Under the pieces are notes generated by a model. It did not search any database, was not told where the DNA came from, and was given only the letters and a program-made list of their open reading frames with translations. Both the position numbers and the translations under genes were made by a program. From the NCBI GenBank assembly GCA_902536935.1, contig CACAZM010000014.1, forward strand, positions 1-46,841: a stretch of 46,841 nucleotides of DNA, given 5' to 3'. The stretch is from an uncultured Bacteroidota bacterium. Lineage in GTDB: Bacteria > Bacteroidota > Bacteroidia > Flavobacteriales > Flavobacteriaceae. Positions 16,579 through 25,546 of this stretch are shown piece after piece. Numbering within the stretch: the first letter of the stretch is position 1; every line of letters starts with the position of its first letter.

Positions 16579-16584
16579 CAATAT

Positions 16585-17958
16585 ATGACATTGATCAGTT
16601 CAGTTTCAGGAATACGCGGAACCCTTGGTGGTAAAGCAGGGGATAACCTTACCCCAATTGATGTTGTGCGTTTTGCCAGTGCCTACGGCAGTTGGTTGTT
16701 GCATAATCACAAAAAAGTAACTGTTGTAGTAGGTCGTGATGCACGTCCATCTGGCCCGATGGTACAAAGCTTGGTTCAACAAACATTGATTTCACAGGGA
16801 ATTGATGTAATTGATGTTGGGCTTTCAACTACGCCAACAGTAGAGTTGGAGGTTGTACGCCACAAAGCACAAGGAGGGATAATACTTACTGCCAGCCACA
16901 ACCCAAAAGAATGGAATGCTTTGAAGTTGCTCAATGAAAAAGGAGAGTTTCTAAATGCGCAGGAGGGCGAGAAAATTAACCAGATAAGTCAAAATTTGTC
17001 TACGATTGACTTTGCTATTGTCGACAACTTGGGGTCGATTTGCAAAGAGTCAGATGCGATTCAGCATCATATTGAGGCAATATTGAACCTTCCACTCGTC
17101 GATCTTAAAGCCATTCAAACAAAAGGATTTAAAGTTGTTGTCGATGGCGTAAATTCAAGTGGCGGATTTGCTGTTCCGCAATTGCTAGAAACACTAGGCG
17201 CCGAAGTAATCCCAATACATTGCGATCCCAACGGAGACTTTCCCCACAACCCTGAACCTCTTGCGCATCACTTGACAGATTTGTCAGAAGCCGTTGTTGC
17301 GTATCAAGCGGATTTGGGCATCGCCGTTGATCCCGATGTTGATCGACTCGTATTTATGGACGAAAAGGGGATATTGTTTGGCGAAGAATATACCTTAGTG
17401 GCTTGTGCAGATTATGTCTTGCGTGCCAATCCCGGAAACACGGTTTCGAATTTGTCTTCTACCAGAGCCCTTGCTGAAGTGACTGAACAATGTGGTGGAA
17501 ACTATTTTGCGAGTGCTGTTGGTGAAGCTCACGTAGTTGAACTGATGAAAAAAACCGATGCTGTGATCGGCGGGGAAGGCAATGGCGGAGTGATTTACCC
17601 TAACTTACATTACGGGCGTGATGCTTTGGTAGGTATTGCATTGTTCCTGTCTCATCTGTGTATTGTGGATTGCTCGGTATCTGTACTGCGAAGTCAGTAC
17701 CCAAATTGGCTGATGAGAAAAGACAAAGTGACATTGACTCCACAACACGATGTTGATGCCTTACTTGATTCAATAGCATCTGCCCATGGTGATTTTCAAG
17801 TTACTACCACAGATGGCGTGAAAATTGACTTCCCAAATGGATGGGTTCATATCCGAAAATCAAATACTGAACCCATTGTCCGCATCTATGCAGAAGCAAA
17901 AACAGAACAGAGACTCGACGAACTGGTCGGGGAAATTAAGAGATTTGTTAGGGAGTAG
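16585..17958 (+). CDS. glmM: Phosphoglucosamine mutase (alpha-D-phosphohexomutase family)
   Basis: Predicted to convert glucosamine-6-phosphate to glucosamine-1-phosphate for UDP-GlcNAc, the precursor of peptidoglycan and lipid A. The 457 residues have the four-domain order: ISSVSGIRGT at the N-terminus, the phosphoserine loop TASHNPKEWNALK (about residues 98-110), the metal loop DPDVDR (near 248-253), the sugar-binding GGEGNGG (near 328), and RKSNTEPIVRIYAE in the C-terminal domain. Bacteroidota members can also act on other hexose phosphates. I use ATG 16585, just after the TATCTTTG promoter box, not a TTG 18 bases upstream. The last 11 bases overlap the convergent acyltransferase gene. Confidence 0.88.
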   Translation: MTLISSVSGIRGTLGGKAGDNLTPIDVVRFASAYGSWLLHNHKKVTVVVGRDARPSGPMVQSLVQQTLISQGIDVIDVGLSTTPTVELEVVRHKAQGGIILTASHNPKEWNALKLLNEKGEFLNAQEGEKINQISQNLSTIDFAIVDNLGSICKESDAIQHHIEAILNLPLVDLKAIQTKGFKVVVDGVNSSGGFAVPQLLETLGAEVIPIHCDPNGDFPHNPEPLAHHLTDLSEAVVAYQADLGIAVDPDVDRLVFMDEKGILFGEEYTLVACADYVLRANPGNTVSNLSSTRALAEVTEQCGGNYFASAVGEAHVVELMKKTDAVIGGEGNGGVIYPNLHYGRDALVGIALFLSHLCIVDCSVSVLRSQYPNWLMRKDKVTLTPQHDVDALLDSIASAHGDFQVTTTDGVKIDFPNGWVHIRKSNTEPIVRIYAEAKTEQRLDELVGEIKRFVRE

Positions 17959-18829
17959 TCTTTCGTAGCCGTTTAAAACGATTGTGAGTCCATAAATAAT
18001 GACTCGGATCTTCTTTGATTAGGGATTCCAATTCTTCTGTAAACCGATCAGTAATTTCGTAGTCTTTAACTTCTCTTGGGTTATTCGAAAGGACGATGAT
18101 TTCCGTTTCGTAAAATCCTCTTTTTATACGTCTGACTTTCGCCATTAACACTGGAATATCATGTTCTTTAGCGATTCGTTCTGCTCCTGTAAAAACAGGA
18201 ACTTCCGTGCCGAAAAAAGAACGGAAGTAGGTCTTTTTTCTGATTTTGGGGGACTGGTCACTCGCAAATCCGTAGAGTGCCAAATTATTGCTTTCAGCAT
18301 GATTTTTAATGGTAGCGACCGTTTCACGTCGTGGAATTAAAAACGCACCATATCGCCGTCTTGCTTTGATGACGAGCTTATCGAAATATGGATTGGCCAA
18401 AGGCGCGTAAATTCCATAAGCGGTATGATCGGAATAATATCCCATTGACAAAAGCCATTCATAGCTCGCATAATGCCCACACATCATGATCACCGATTTT
18501 CCTTGCAAAGCGAGATCTTGCATAATTGAGGTGTTGTGAACAACAAACCGCTTTTGAATTTGGCGTTTAGAAAGTGTCAGGGATTTAAAGGTCTCCAAAT
18601 ACAAGTCACAAAAGTGCTTATAAACTTCCTTTTCGATAACCAAACGATTGACAGGGTCATTGCCAAAGCCCGTACGGATTAAGTTGGCACGCACCACTTC
18701 TTTTCTGTAGCCAATGATATGATAGAGCACAAAAGAGAGTCCATCAGATATAATATACAGCAAACGAAATGGCATCAAGGCGAGGGTGTAGATAAAGGGA
18801 AGGACAAGAATATAAGTAAGTAATTTCAT
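17948..18829 (-). CDS. Lysophospholipid/lipid A acyltransferase (LpxL/HtrB family)
   Basis: Predicted to add a secondary acyl chain to the lipid A precursor at the inner membrane. The 293 residues have an N-terminal membrane segment (LTYILVLPFIYTLALMPFRLL), the catalytic H-x4-E block in MCGHYASYEW (near residue 117), the conserved RRRYGAFLIPR region, SDQSPKIRKK, and the C-terminal DPSHYLWTHNRFK. It complements the lpxA, lpxC and lpxD genes further right in the window. Its 3' end overlaps glmM by 11 bases tail to tail, and its promoter region is shared with the divergent rhomboid gene. Confidence 0.88.
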   Translation of the reverse strand: MKLLTYILVLPFIYTLALMPFRLLYIISDGLSFVLYHIIGYRKEVVRANLIRTGFGNDPVNRLVIEKEVYKHFCDLYLETFKSLTLSKRQIQKRFVVHNTSIMQDLALQGKSVIMMCGHYASYEWLLSMGYYSDHTAYGIYAPLANPYFDKLVIKARRRYGAFLIPRRETVATIKNHAESNNLALYGFASDQSPKIRKKTYFRSFFGTEVPVFTGAERIAKEHDIPVLMAKVRRIKRGFYETEIIVLSNNPREVKDYEITDRFTEELESLIKEDPSHYLWTHNRFKRLRKTTP

Positions 18830-18864
18830 GAAGGTCGCCTGAAAAATGCAAATTTTTCGATGTG

Positions 18865-18880
18865 CAAATATATATATTTG
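18865..18880. promoter_or_regulatory. Palindromic double -7 element, divergent promoters of the lpxL-like and rhomboid genes
   Basis: A 16-base perfect palindrome, CAAATATATATATTTG, contains TATATTTG on both strands. On the plus strand it sits 15 bases before the rhomboid ATG (18896). On the minus strand it sits 35 bases before the acyltransferase ATG (18829). Each copy matches TAnnTTTG. No good -33 TTTG is seen on either side. Confidence 0.5.
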
Positions 18881-18895
18881 ACATCAAATTTAGCC

Positions 18896-19537
18896 ATGTC
18901 GACACCTGTTCTATTATTGATTTTTTTGAATATTTTGGTTTCCTATAAAGGGTTTTCAGAATCTCGCTTTTTTGAGAAATACAAGTTTTCGGTACTAGCA
19001 CTTCACGAACAGCAGTATTTTCGGCTATTGAGCTCTGGATTTTTACACGTAGACACCGCGCATTTGGTCTTTAATATGTTTGCCCTCTACATGTTTGGTG
19101 ATGTTGTGATTCAAATTACTGGAGTTTTTCTTTTTATGTTGATTTATATCCTTAGTTTACTGGCAGGGAATTATTTTACTTTCATCAACCATAAAAATGA
19201 ACCAAACTATAGCGCAGTAGGGGCGAGTGGTGCTGTTTCTGGGATTGTCTATTCGTCTATACTTCTATTTCCGCAAATGCAATTGGCCTTGATCTTCTTT
19301 CCAATCCCAATGCCAGGATATGTGTTTGGAATCTTATATCTGTTATATACTTTATTTGGCATGAAAAGCCCTAGAGATAATATTGGACATACAGCACATT
19401 TTGGGGGAGCAGTATCGGGCTTTGCGATTACATTGTTTATTTTTCCAAGTTTGATTTACATGCAAACCAGCCTCATCTTACTAATGCTGATCCCTTTGAT
19501 TGTGTTTTTGGTGATGAAAAGAAACGGCAATTTATAA
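18896..19537 (+). CDS. Rhomboid-family intramembrane serine protease
   Basis: A polytopic membrane protease that cleaves within transmembrane helices. The 213 residues show about six hydrophobic helices, the conserved HVDTAHLVFNMFALYMFG (histidines and Asn of TM2), the catalytic serine in GASGAVSG (near residue 115), and the catalytic histidine in GHTAHFGGAVSGF. I start at ATG 18896 because the preceding in-frame residues lie over the promoter box. Its substrate is unknown. The 3' end overlaps the convergent TlpA-like gene by 6 bases. Confidence 0.9.
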   Translation: MSTPVLLLIFLNILVSYKGFSESRFFEKYKFSVLALHEQQYFRLLSSGFLHVDTAHLVFNMFALYMFGDVVIQITGVFLFMLIYILSLLAGNYFTFINHKNEPNYSAVGASGAVSGIVYSSILLFPQMQLALIFFPIPMPGYVFGILYLLYTLFGMKSPRDNIGHTAHFGGAVSGFAITLFIFPSLIYMQTSLILLMLIPLIVFLVMKRNGNL

Positions 19538-20659
19538 ATCAGCCGTTGCATTTTGAAGAATACTTTTAATAGACGCCAAATCGTGGCTACGAGCAAGAAC
19601 AGTACCGCGATTATCAATCAAAAATAGCTCAGGAATCGAACGTACATTATATTCAGCTGCGATAGGGTCTTTCCAGTGTTTGAGATTCGAAACGTGCGTC
19701 CAATTCAAATGATCGTCTTTAATCGCTTTCAGCCATCGTTGATTGCTTCGATCCAATGATACACTCATAATGGTCACTCCTTTGCTTTGGTAGGAATTGT
19801 AGAGGTCAACAAGCTCAGGACTTTGATCGCGACAAGGTTTACACCAAGAAGCCCAAAAATCGATCACTGTGAATTTTTCCTTGGTATCATATAAGGAAAT
19901 GAGCTCACCTTCTGGACTAGGTGCTTGAAAGTCAGGAGCTACTTCACCAACTTCTGGAGATTCCTTGTTCTCTTGTACTTCTTCTGGGTTGAGTAATTTT
20001 TGAATGTTTTGACCAGATTTTGTCTTTTTGATATTTCCATCGAGTTGATCGAATAGAATTTGTGCTTCTGAAGAATCCATTTGACCAGATGTCACTTGCT
20101 GCTCAAGGATTAAAGATGAGACATAAGAATCTGGATTCTCATTGATATAGTTGAGTTCAAAATCTGTCAATTTAGCGACCATATTGTCATACTGTTCTTG
20201 TAAATCAGAGATGTTTAAGCTGTCTTTGCGCAACATGGCATTTCGAAGTTCAAACGAAATCTCACGCAAAGCCATATTAAATGTACTGACCTCTTCTAAA
20301 AACTGACTCACATCAAGATTGGATTTTGTACCTCTAACACTCGCATTTTGAATGCTGTCCTTAATCACCTGAACGGTTATTGTTCCTGGCTCTAAAACAA
20401 AGGGTAACAAGCTGCGGACCCCCTCAAAATTGAGGTAGTGCATTTCAGGATATTTTGCAGAACCAGAAAAGCTAAACGTCCCGGCTTCAACCTTTACCGT
20501 ATCGATTGGCATAAGCTGAGATTGATCATCTACTCCGAGGAGAAGAACGCTTTGTCCATCATCTAGGTTAATTGTTCCGTTTAGGGTGTATTCGGTTGAG
20601 CCAGATGAGCAACCGATGATAAAGAGTGTTAGGGTGATATATGGAGCTATTAAACGCAT
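19532..20659 (-). CDS. TlpA-like thiol-disulfide oxidoreductase lipoprotein with DUF4369-type N-terminus
   Basis: A periplasmic, membrane-anchored thioredoxin-fold protein, probably a disulfide reductant. The 375 residues start with a lipoprotein signal ending in FIIGCSSG (Cys near 17). A beta-rich domain follows (about 22-110, TLNGTINLDDGQ and PIDTVKVEAGTFSFSG), as in DUF4369 proteins of Bacteroidota. A helical middle follows, then an AhpC/TSA-thioredoxin domain with the redox motif FWASWCKPCRDQSPEL and the cis-proline SIPELFLID. I start at ATG 20659: the longer frame to 20779 would cover the promoter and aroC start and would bury the signal peptide. Confidence 0.88.
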   Translation of the reverse strand: MRLIAPYITLTLFIIGCSSGSTEYTLNGTINLDDGQSVLLLGVDDQSQLMPIDTVKVEAGTFSFSGSAKYPEMHYLNFEGVRSLLPFVLEPGTITVQVIKDSIQNASVRGTKSNLDVSQFLEEVSTFNMALREISFELRNAMLRKDSLNISDLQEQYDNMVAKLTDFELNYINENPDSYVSSLILEQQVTSGQMDSSEAQILFDQLDGNIKKTKSGQNIQKLLNPEEVQENKESPEVGEVAPDFQAPSPEGELISLYDTKEKFTVIDFWASWCKPCRDQSPELVDLYNSYQSKGVTIMSVSLDRSNQRWLKAIKDDHLNWTHVSNLKHWKDPIAAEYNVRSIPELFLIDNRGTVLARSHDLASIKSILQNATADL

Positions 20660-20674
20660 CTTTTTTATTTTTTC

Positions 20675-20705
20675 CAAATTTAAGTAATGTTTTAGTATTC
20701 TCAAT
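20675..20705 (-). promoter_or_regulatory. Promoter of the TlpA-like lipoprotein gene
   Basis: On the minus strand the -7 box TAAATTTG (20682-20675) is preceded by exactly 19 bases and then ATTG (20705-20702), a three-of-four match to the -33 TTTG. The ATG lies 15 bases downstream of the -7 box. Confidence 0.6.
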
Positions 20706-20755
20706 TGATTTAATACATTCCGTAAAATCATCGTATTTTTACAAAAAATAGATTC

Positions 20756-21841
20756 ATGGCAGGCAACAAATTCGGTCACATTTTCACATTAACCACTTTC
20801 GGTGAGTCACACGGGCCTGCACTTGGTGGAGTCATTGATGGTTGTCCAGCTGGGATTTCCATAAATGAAGATGCCATACAAGCAGATCTTGACCGCAGAA
20901 AGCCAGGTCAATCGAAAATTGTAACCCAGCGAAAAGAACCAGATCGTGTTGAAATTTATTCTGGTGTTTTTGATGGAATGACAACAGGTACACCAATTGG
21001 ATTTGTAATTCACAATAGCAATCAAAAATCAAAAGATTACGAACATATTAAAAATGCTTATCGCCCCTCTCACGCAGATTATGTTTATGATAAAAAATAT
21101 GGTTTTCGTGATTATCGAGGAGGTGGTCGAAGTTCTGCCCGCGAAACAGCAGCAAGAGTTGTTGCAGGTTCAATTGCTAAACAATTCATGTCTGGTGTTC
21201 AATTCCATGCCTTTGTTTCAGCAGTAGGGGAGTTAAAAATTGAAAACCCTCAATACATTGATAATTTTTCTTCAATTGAATCCAACCCTGTACGTTGTCC
21301 AGATTATACAATGGCTAAAAAGATGGAGGATTACATTAAAAAGATTCGTAAAGATGGTGACACAGTTGGTGGCGTCATCACTTGCGTGATTAAAAATGTT
21401 CCCACCGGATTGGGGGAACCAGTGTTCGATAAACTTCATGCAGAACTTGGCAGAGCAATGCTCTCAATTAATGCCGTAAAAGGATTTGAATATGGAAGTG
21501 GTTTTGCTGGTGCTGCTTTGCGTGGAAGTCAACACAATGACCTTTTCAATAAAGATGGCACAACTAAAACAAACTATTCTGGTGGGATTCAAGGTGGAAT
21601 AAGTAATGGAATGGACATCTATTTTAATGTTGCTTTTAAACCAGTTGCAACCATTATGCAGAATCAAAATACTATCGATAAGTCTGGAAAAGAGATAACA
21701 ATGGAAGGAAAAGGTCGTCACGATCCTTGTGTAGTTCCGCGTGCAGTTCCAATAGTCGAAGCGATGGCATCACTCGTGCTTGCAGATTATTTTCTTATTT
21801 CACGTACAAACACTGTTGTTGGAGATTTTAATAAAATATAA
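20756..21841 (+). CDS. aroC: Chorismate synthase
   Basis: Converts 5-enolpyruvylshikimate-3-phosphate to chorismate, the last common step of aromatic amino-acid synthesis; it needs reduced FMN. The 361 residues have all three family signatures: [18 protein letters not shown] near the N-terminus, [14 protein letters not shown] with [14 protein letters not shown] (about 117-140), and [17 protein letters not shown] near the C-terminus. The start ATG at 20756 gives the canonical [19 protein letters not shown] opening. A weak -7-like TATTTTTA lies at 20734-20741. The symporter gene follows after 23 bases. Confidence 0.97.
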   Translation: MAGNKFGHIFTLTTFGESHGPALGGVIDGCPAGISINEDAIQADLDRRKPGQSKIVTQRKEPDRVEIYSGVFDGMTTGTPIGFVIHNSNQKSKDYEHIKNAYRPSHADYVYDKKYGFRDYRGGGRSSARETAARVVAGSIAKQFMSGVQFHAFVSAVGELKIENPQYIDNFSSIESNPVRCPDYTMAKKMEDYIKKIRKDGDTVGGVITCVIKNVPTGLGEPVFDKLHAELGRAMLSINAVKGFEYGSGFAGAALRGSQHNDLFNKDGTTKTNYSGGIQGGISNGMDIYFNVAFKPVATIMQNQNTIDKSGKEITMEGKGRHDPCVVPRAVPIVEAMASLVLADYFLISRTNTVVGDFNKI

Positions 21842-21864
21842 CCAATAAACCCAATCCATAATAC

Positions 21865-23130
21865 ATGAATAATTTAGCATTACACTGGAAAATCTTAATC
21901 GGCATGTTGTTAGGAGTTATTTTTGGCGTCTTAATGCTGCAATTTAATTATGGCAAAGATTTGGTTGTAGATTGGATAAAACCATTAGGTACTATTTTTA
22001 TTAATTCCCTCAAGCTTATTGCGATACCACTCATTCTGGCTTCTCTTATCAAAGGGGTTTCCGATTTGAAAGATATTGCAAAATTATCCAAGATGGGAGG
22101 TAGAACTGTCTTACTGTATATGATAACTACTGTTACGGCAGTGACTATTGGACTAGGAATTGTAAATCTTATCCAACCTGGTAAAATAGTTAGTAAAGAA
22201 GCACAGGCTAAACTTGTCGAAGCATATGCTGAAGATGCTGCCTCGAAACAAATAATTGCCAATGAACAAAAGGCAGATGGACCTTTACAACCTCTTGTTG
22301 ATATAGTTCCCTCAAATATTTTTGATGCAGCTACTGATAATGCTAACATGCTTCAAATTATATTTTTTTCCATTTTCTTTGGAATAGGACTGATATTGAT
22401 ACCCGAGCAAAAAGCAAAGCCCGTTAAAGATTTTTTTGATGCACTGAATGATGTTATTTTAAAAATGATAGACTTGATTATGCTTGCTGCTCCTTTTGGT
22501 GTATTTGCTTTACTGGCTGCTTTAGTTGTTGATGCTCCAAGCCCTGACTTGTTTAAAGCTCTTGGTCTTTATTCTCTATGCGTATTACTGGGTCTTTGCC
22601 TAATGATAATTTTCTACATTATCCTTGTTCGTTTTTACGCTACTAAGACCCCAAAATTTTTCTTAAACGGTATTTTACCGGCACAATTATTGGCGTTTTC
22701 AACTAGCTCATCAGCTGCGACACTTCCTGTGACCATGGAAAGAGTGCAAGAACACCTAGGTGTTGAAGAAGAGGTTAGTAGTTTTGTTCTTCCGATTGGA
22801 ACTACAATAAATATGGACGGAACGAGTTTATACCAAGGAATTGCAGCAATTTTTATAGCTCAGACATTTGGTTTACAACTTGACTTAGCTGCTCAACTCA
22901 GTATTATTGCGACTGCTTCACTAGCATCCATTGGTGCTGCAGCTGTACCTAGTGCAGGAATGGTAATGTTACTAATTGTATTAGGTCAAGCGGGAATTCC
23001 AGAAGCTGGTCTAGCATTAATTTTCGCTGTAGATAGGCCGCTAGATATGTGTCGTACTGTTGTTAATGTAACAGGAGATGCTGCAGTATCAATGGTAGTA
23101 GCAAAATCAACTGGAAAGTTAAAAAGCTAA
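21865..23130 (+). CDS. Dicarboxylate/amino-acid:cation symporter (DAACS family)
   Basis: An inner-membrane secondary transporter for glutamate, aspartate or C4-dicarboxylates, coupled to Na+ or H+. The 421 residues contain about eight membrane segments and the re-entrant loop signatures: serine-rich STSSSAATLPVTMERV, then PIGTTINMDGTSLYQG, and near the C-terminus DRPLDMCRTVVNVTGDA, with Asp and Asn of the substrate and cation sites. A charged insert rich in Ala and Lys lies near residues 105-140. Substrate choice between glutamate and dicarboxylate cannot be decided by eye. The following 200 bases to the mutS2 stop are AT-rich and hold no gene or clear terminator that I can see. Confidence 0.92.
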   Translation: MNNLALHWKILIGMLLGVIFGVLMLQFNYGKDLVVDWIKPLGTIFINSLKLIAIPLILASLIKGVSDLKDIAKLSKMGGRTVLLYMITTVTAVTIGLGIVNLIQPGKIVSKEAQAKLVEAYAEDAASKQIIANEQKADGPLQPLVDIVPSNIFDAATDNANMLQIIFFSIFFGIGLILIPEQKAKPVKDFFDALNDVILKMIDLIMLAAPFGVFALLAALVVDAPSPDLFKALGLYSLCVLLGLCLMIIFYIILVRFYATKTPKFFLNGILPAQLLAFSTSSSAATLPVTMERVQEHLGVEEEVSSFVLPIGTTINMDGTSLYQGIAAIFIAQTFGLQLDLAAQLSIIATASLASIGAAAVPSAGMVMLLIVLGQAGIPEAGLALIFAVDRPLDMCRTVVNVTGDAAVSMVVAKSTGKLKS

Positions 23131-23330
23131 TATTGAAAAAATGGTATGAAAAATTATAAAAAATCTTCATTTTTTTAAGTTTTATACTTTGTTCTTTTCT
23201 TTACCAGTGAGCAAATTAACGAGGACTATAATTTCTTATAAACTGAATGAATATTTATTAAAAAGATGATTTTAATTAAAATATTCAGGCGGTTATATTC
23301 CAAATTGTTAAGACGAAAAATCTTTAAACA

Positions 23331-25490
23331 TCATTTACGTTTAACAAGTTCCAATTCAGCAGGGTTTACTTGTGTTGTAAAAGAACCATAGTTAACAATA
23401 GCTTTATTTTTCTCTAAACTATCAATAGTACCGACCGCCTTTCCATCAAATAAACGGACATGGTCACCGATATGAAATTGCACTTTTGGACGTTTTTTAA
23501 CCACCATTTTTGGCTTGTCTTTTTTTTGTTCCCGAACCTTTTCAATTTTTTTCTCAACTTCAACTTTTAGTTTTTTCTTTTCGGCTTTTTTCTTACGTAT
23601 CACAGCAGCAGACTGCTTTTTTCGCTTTGCGTTTTCAAATTCAACGAGCTGTAAAAGCCCAGTAACCAAGGGTCGTTTTTTTCCGTTTAGAAAATAGGAT
23701 TCGGCGAGCTCATTAACCTTGTTCCCCAGTACAATCATTCTTTGATCTTGATCGAAAAGGGTTTGGTAACTTTCCAATTTTGCTTTCACTTTCGCATTCA
23801 GCGTTTCTAACTTCTCATTTTGTTTTTTAGATTTTAGGGCTTCATCTTGTAACTCTTTTGTATTTTTTGCCATTGTATAACGCTCGCGTTGCATTTTGGC
23901 AAGTGTTGCATCAAAACGGACTTTTCCACGTTCGATTTTCTTCTTTGCCCGATTGATCAAACTATATGGGATTCCATTTTTATGGGCAACTTCAAAAGTA
24001 AAGGAACTCCCTGCTTCTCCTGTAATCAATTGAAAAGTAGGGGAGAGCTTGTTTCGGTCAAACTGCATATTGGCGTTTGCAGCATGGGGCAACTCGTCAG
24101 CCAATAACTTTAGATTGGTGTAGTGTGTAGTAATCACACCAAGTGACTTTTCTTGATAGAAAACTTCTAAAAAAATCTCTGCTAATGCTCCGCCAAGTTC
24201 AGGATCTGAACCGGTCCCAAATTCGTCGATGAGCAATAAACTCTTCGCGTCGCATTTCTTTAAAAATCGATTCATGTTTTTGAGTCGATAGCTATAAGTG
24301 CTCAATTCATTTTCAATGGACTGGTTGTCTCCAATATCCGTTAAAATGCTTTCGAATATGCACATATGAGATTGAGGATGGACTGGAACTAGAAAACCAG
24401 TTTGAACCATCAATTGCAGCAATCCAATTGTTTTTAGTGTAATGCTTTTCCCACCTGCATTGGGGCCTGAGATAACCAGAATTCGGAGTTCATTATGGAG
24501 ATGGATGGTTTGTGGGTAGGTGGCTTGTTTTTTTTGCTTATTTGAAAGATAGAGTAGGGGGTGATAGGCATCTTTTAAGTCTAAGTCCGAACTGTCATTT
24601 AACTTTGGCATCACACCATTCATATCTTGCGCATATAATGCCTTAGCACAAAGCATATCTATTTCTGTGGCATAGCGTTGATAGTTGGCGAGTAATTCTT
24701 CATGAGGTCGCATCCAATTAGTCAATTCCCTCAAAATGCGATCGATTTCCTCTTGTTCGTCATAGATTAGGTTCTCCATTTCCTGGCTGTACTGTACAAC
24801 AGCTTGGGGCTCGATGTATACGATACTCCCTGTTTTACTACTTCCTAAAAGAGACCCTTTGACCTTACGGCGGTACATCGCCTTCACAGCCAACACCCTG
24901 CGATTTGAAACAACAGTTTCTTTTATATCATCGAGAAAACCTGAACTTTGATATTTGCTCATGGCTGATCCAAAACTTTGGCTGATTTTACCGCGAACTT
25001 GATCCATCTGCTTGCGAATGACAGCAAGAGAGTCAGAGGCCTGGTTGCGTACCTCTCCAAAGCGATCAATCACCCGATTAACTTCATTGGGAATGGATTT
25101 TTCAATCGGTATGTCCTCTCCAAATTTGTAAAGTTTGGGGAAAAAAAGCTTTGTTTTTTTAAAAAATCGGATGAGAGTTTGCGCAGTTTTTGCCAAATGC
25201 GCGATGTGTTGAAAAAGGTCAATCTCAATCTTACTGTTTTCAATAGAGAGTAAGCCCAAGGCCTTGTCGATAGATTCAAAGCCGTGATTGGGAATGTTGT
25301 ATTCGCTTGTAAAAGATTGATTGTACTCTTTTACGCGCTCAATTTCAATTTGAACACGCGACAGAGAAGTATGTGGTCGAAGTTTAAGTAATGATGATTT
25401 TCCAAGTTCAGTAGCACAACGAGCTGCTGCTTGTTCGAGAACAATATCAAACTCTAAATCAGTTATACTTTTTTCGTTAATCTTTTTCAT
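23331..25490 (-). CDS. mutS2: MutS2-family DNA mismatch/recombination ATPase lacking the Smr domain
   Basis: A MutS homologue of the MutS2 class; in other bacteria it suppresses recombination or acts on collided ribosomes. The 719 residues lack the MutS mismatch-binding domain I. There is a helical lever and clamp region, then the ABC ATPase: Walker A SGPNAGGKSITLKT (near residue 340), SILTDIGDNQSIENELSTYS, and Walker B LLLIDEFGTGSDP. A long basic coiled segment (about 520-670) and a small KOW-like end (GDHVRLFDGKAVGTI) follow. The usual C-terminal Smr nuclease domain is missing. It is divergent from ung; its promoter overlaps the ung start. Confidence 0.9.
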   Translation of the reverse strand: MKKINEKSITDLEFDIVLEQAAARCATELGKSSLLKLRPHTSLSRVQIEIERVKEYNQSFTSEYNIPNHGFESIDKALGLLSIENSKIEIDLFQHIAHLAKTAQTLIRFFKKTKLFFPKLYKFGEDIPIEKSIPNEVNRVIDRFGEVRNQASDSLAVIRKQMDQVRGKISQSFGSAMSKYQSSGFLDDIKETVVSNRRVLAVKAMYRRKVKGSLLGSSKTGSIVYIEPQAVVQYSQEMENLIYDEQEEIDRILRELTNWMRPHEELLANYQRYATEIDMLCAKALYAQDMNGVMPKLNDSSDLDLKDAYHPLLYLSNKQKKQATYPQTIHLHNELRILVISGPNAGGKSITLKTIGLLQLMVQTGFLVPVHPQSHMCIFESILTDIGDNQSIENELSTYSYRLKNMNRFLKKCDAKSLLLIDEFGTGSDPELGGALAEIFLEVFYQEKSLGVITTHYTNLKLLADELPHAANANMQFDRNKLSPTFQLITGEAGSSFTFEVAHKNGIPYSLINRAKKKIERGKVRFDATLAKMQRERYTMAKNTKELQDEALKSKKQNEKLETLNAKVKAKLESYQTLFDQDQRMIVLGNKVNELAESYFLNGKKRPLVTGLLQLVEFENAKRKKQSAAVIRKKKAEKKKLKVEVEKKIEKVREQKKDKPKMVVKKRPKVQFHIGDHVRLFDGKAVGTIDSLEKNKAIVNYGSFTTQVNPAELELVKRK

Positions 25491-25515
25491 CGCATTTCCT
25501 TACCTTCGGAAAACG

Positions 25516-25546
25516 CAAAACTAACTTTTTTTTGATGAATGTTAAA
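25516..25546 (-). promoter_or_regulatory. Promoter of mutS2
   Basis: On the minus strand, TAGTTTTG (25523-25516) is a full -7 match, and TTTA (25546-25543) stands exactly 19 bases upstream, one base off TTTG. The ATG is 25 bases downstream. The upstream element lies inside the first codons of the divergent ung gene. Confidence 0.55.

Noticed and set aside
23131-23330. Possible small gene or RNA in the AT-rich spacer between the symporter and mutS2
   Set aside because: No open frame with coding character, no strong hairpin; only a weak AAAAAATG/CATTTTTT pairing with a long loop.
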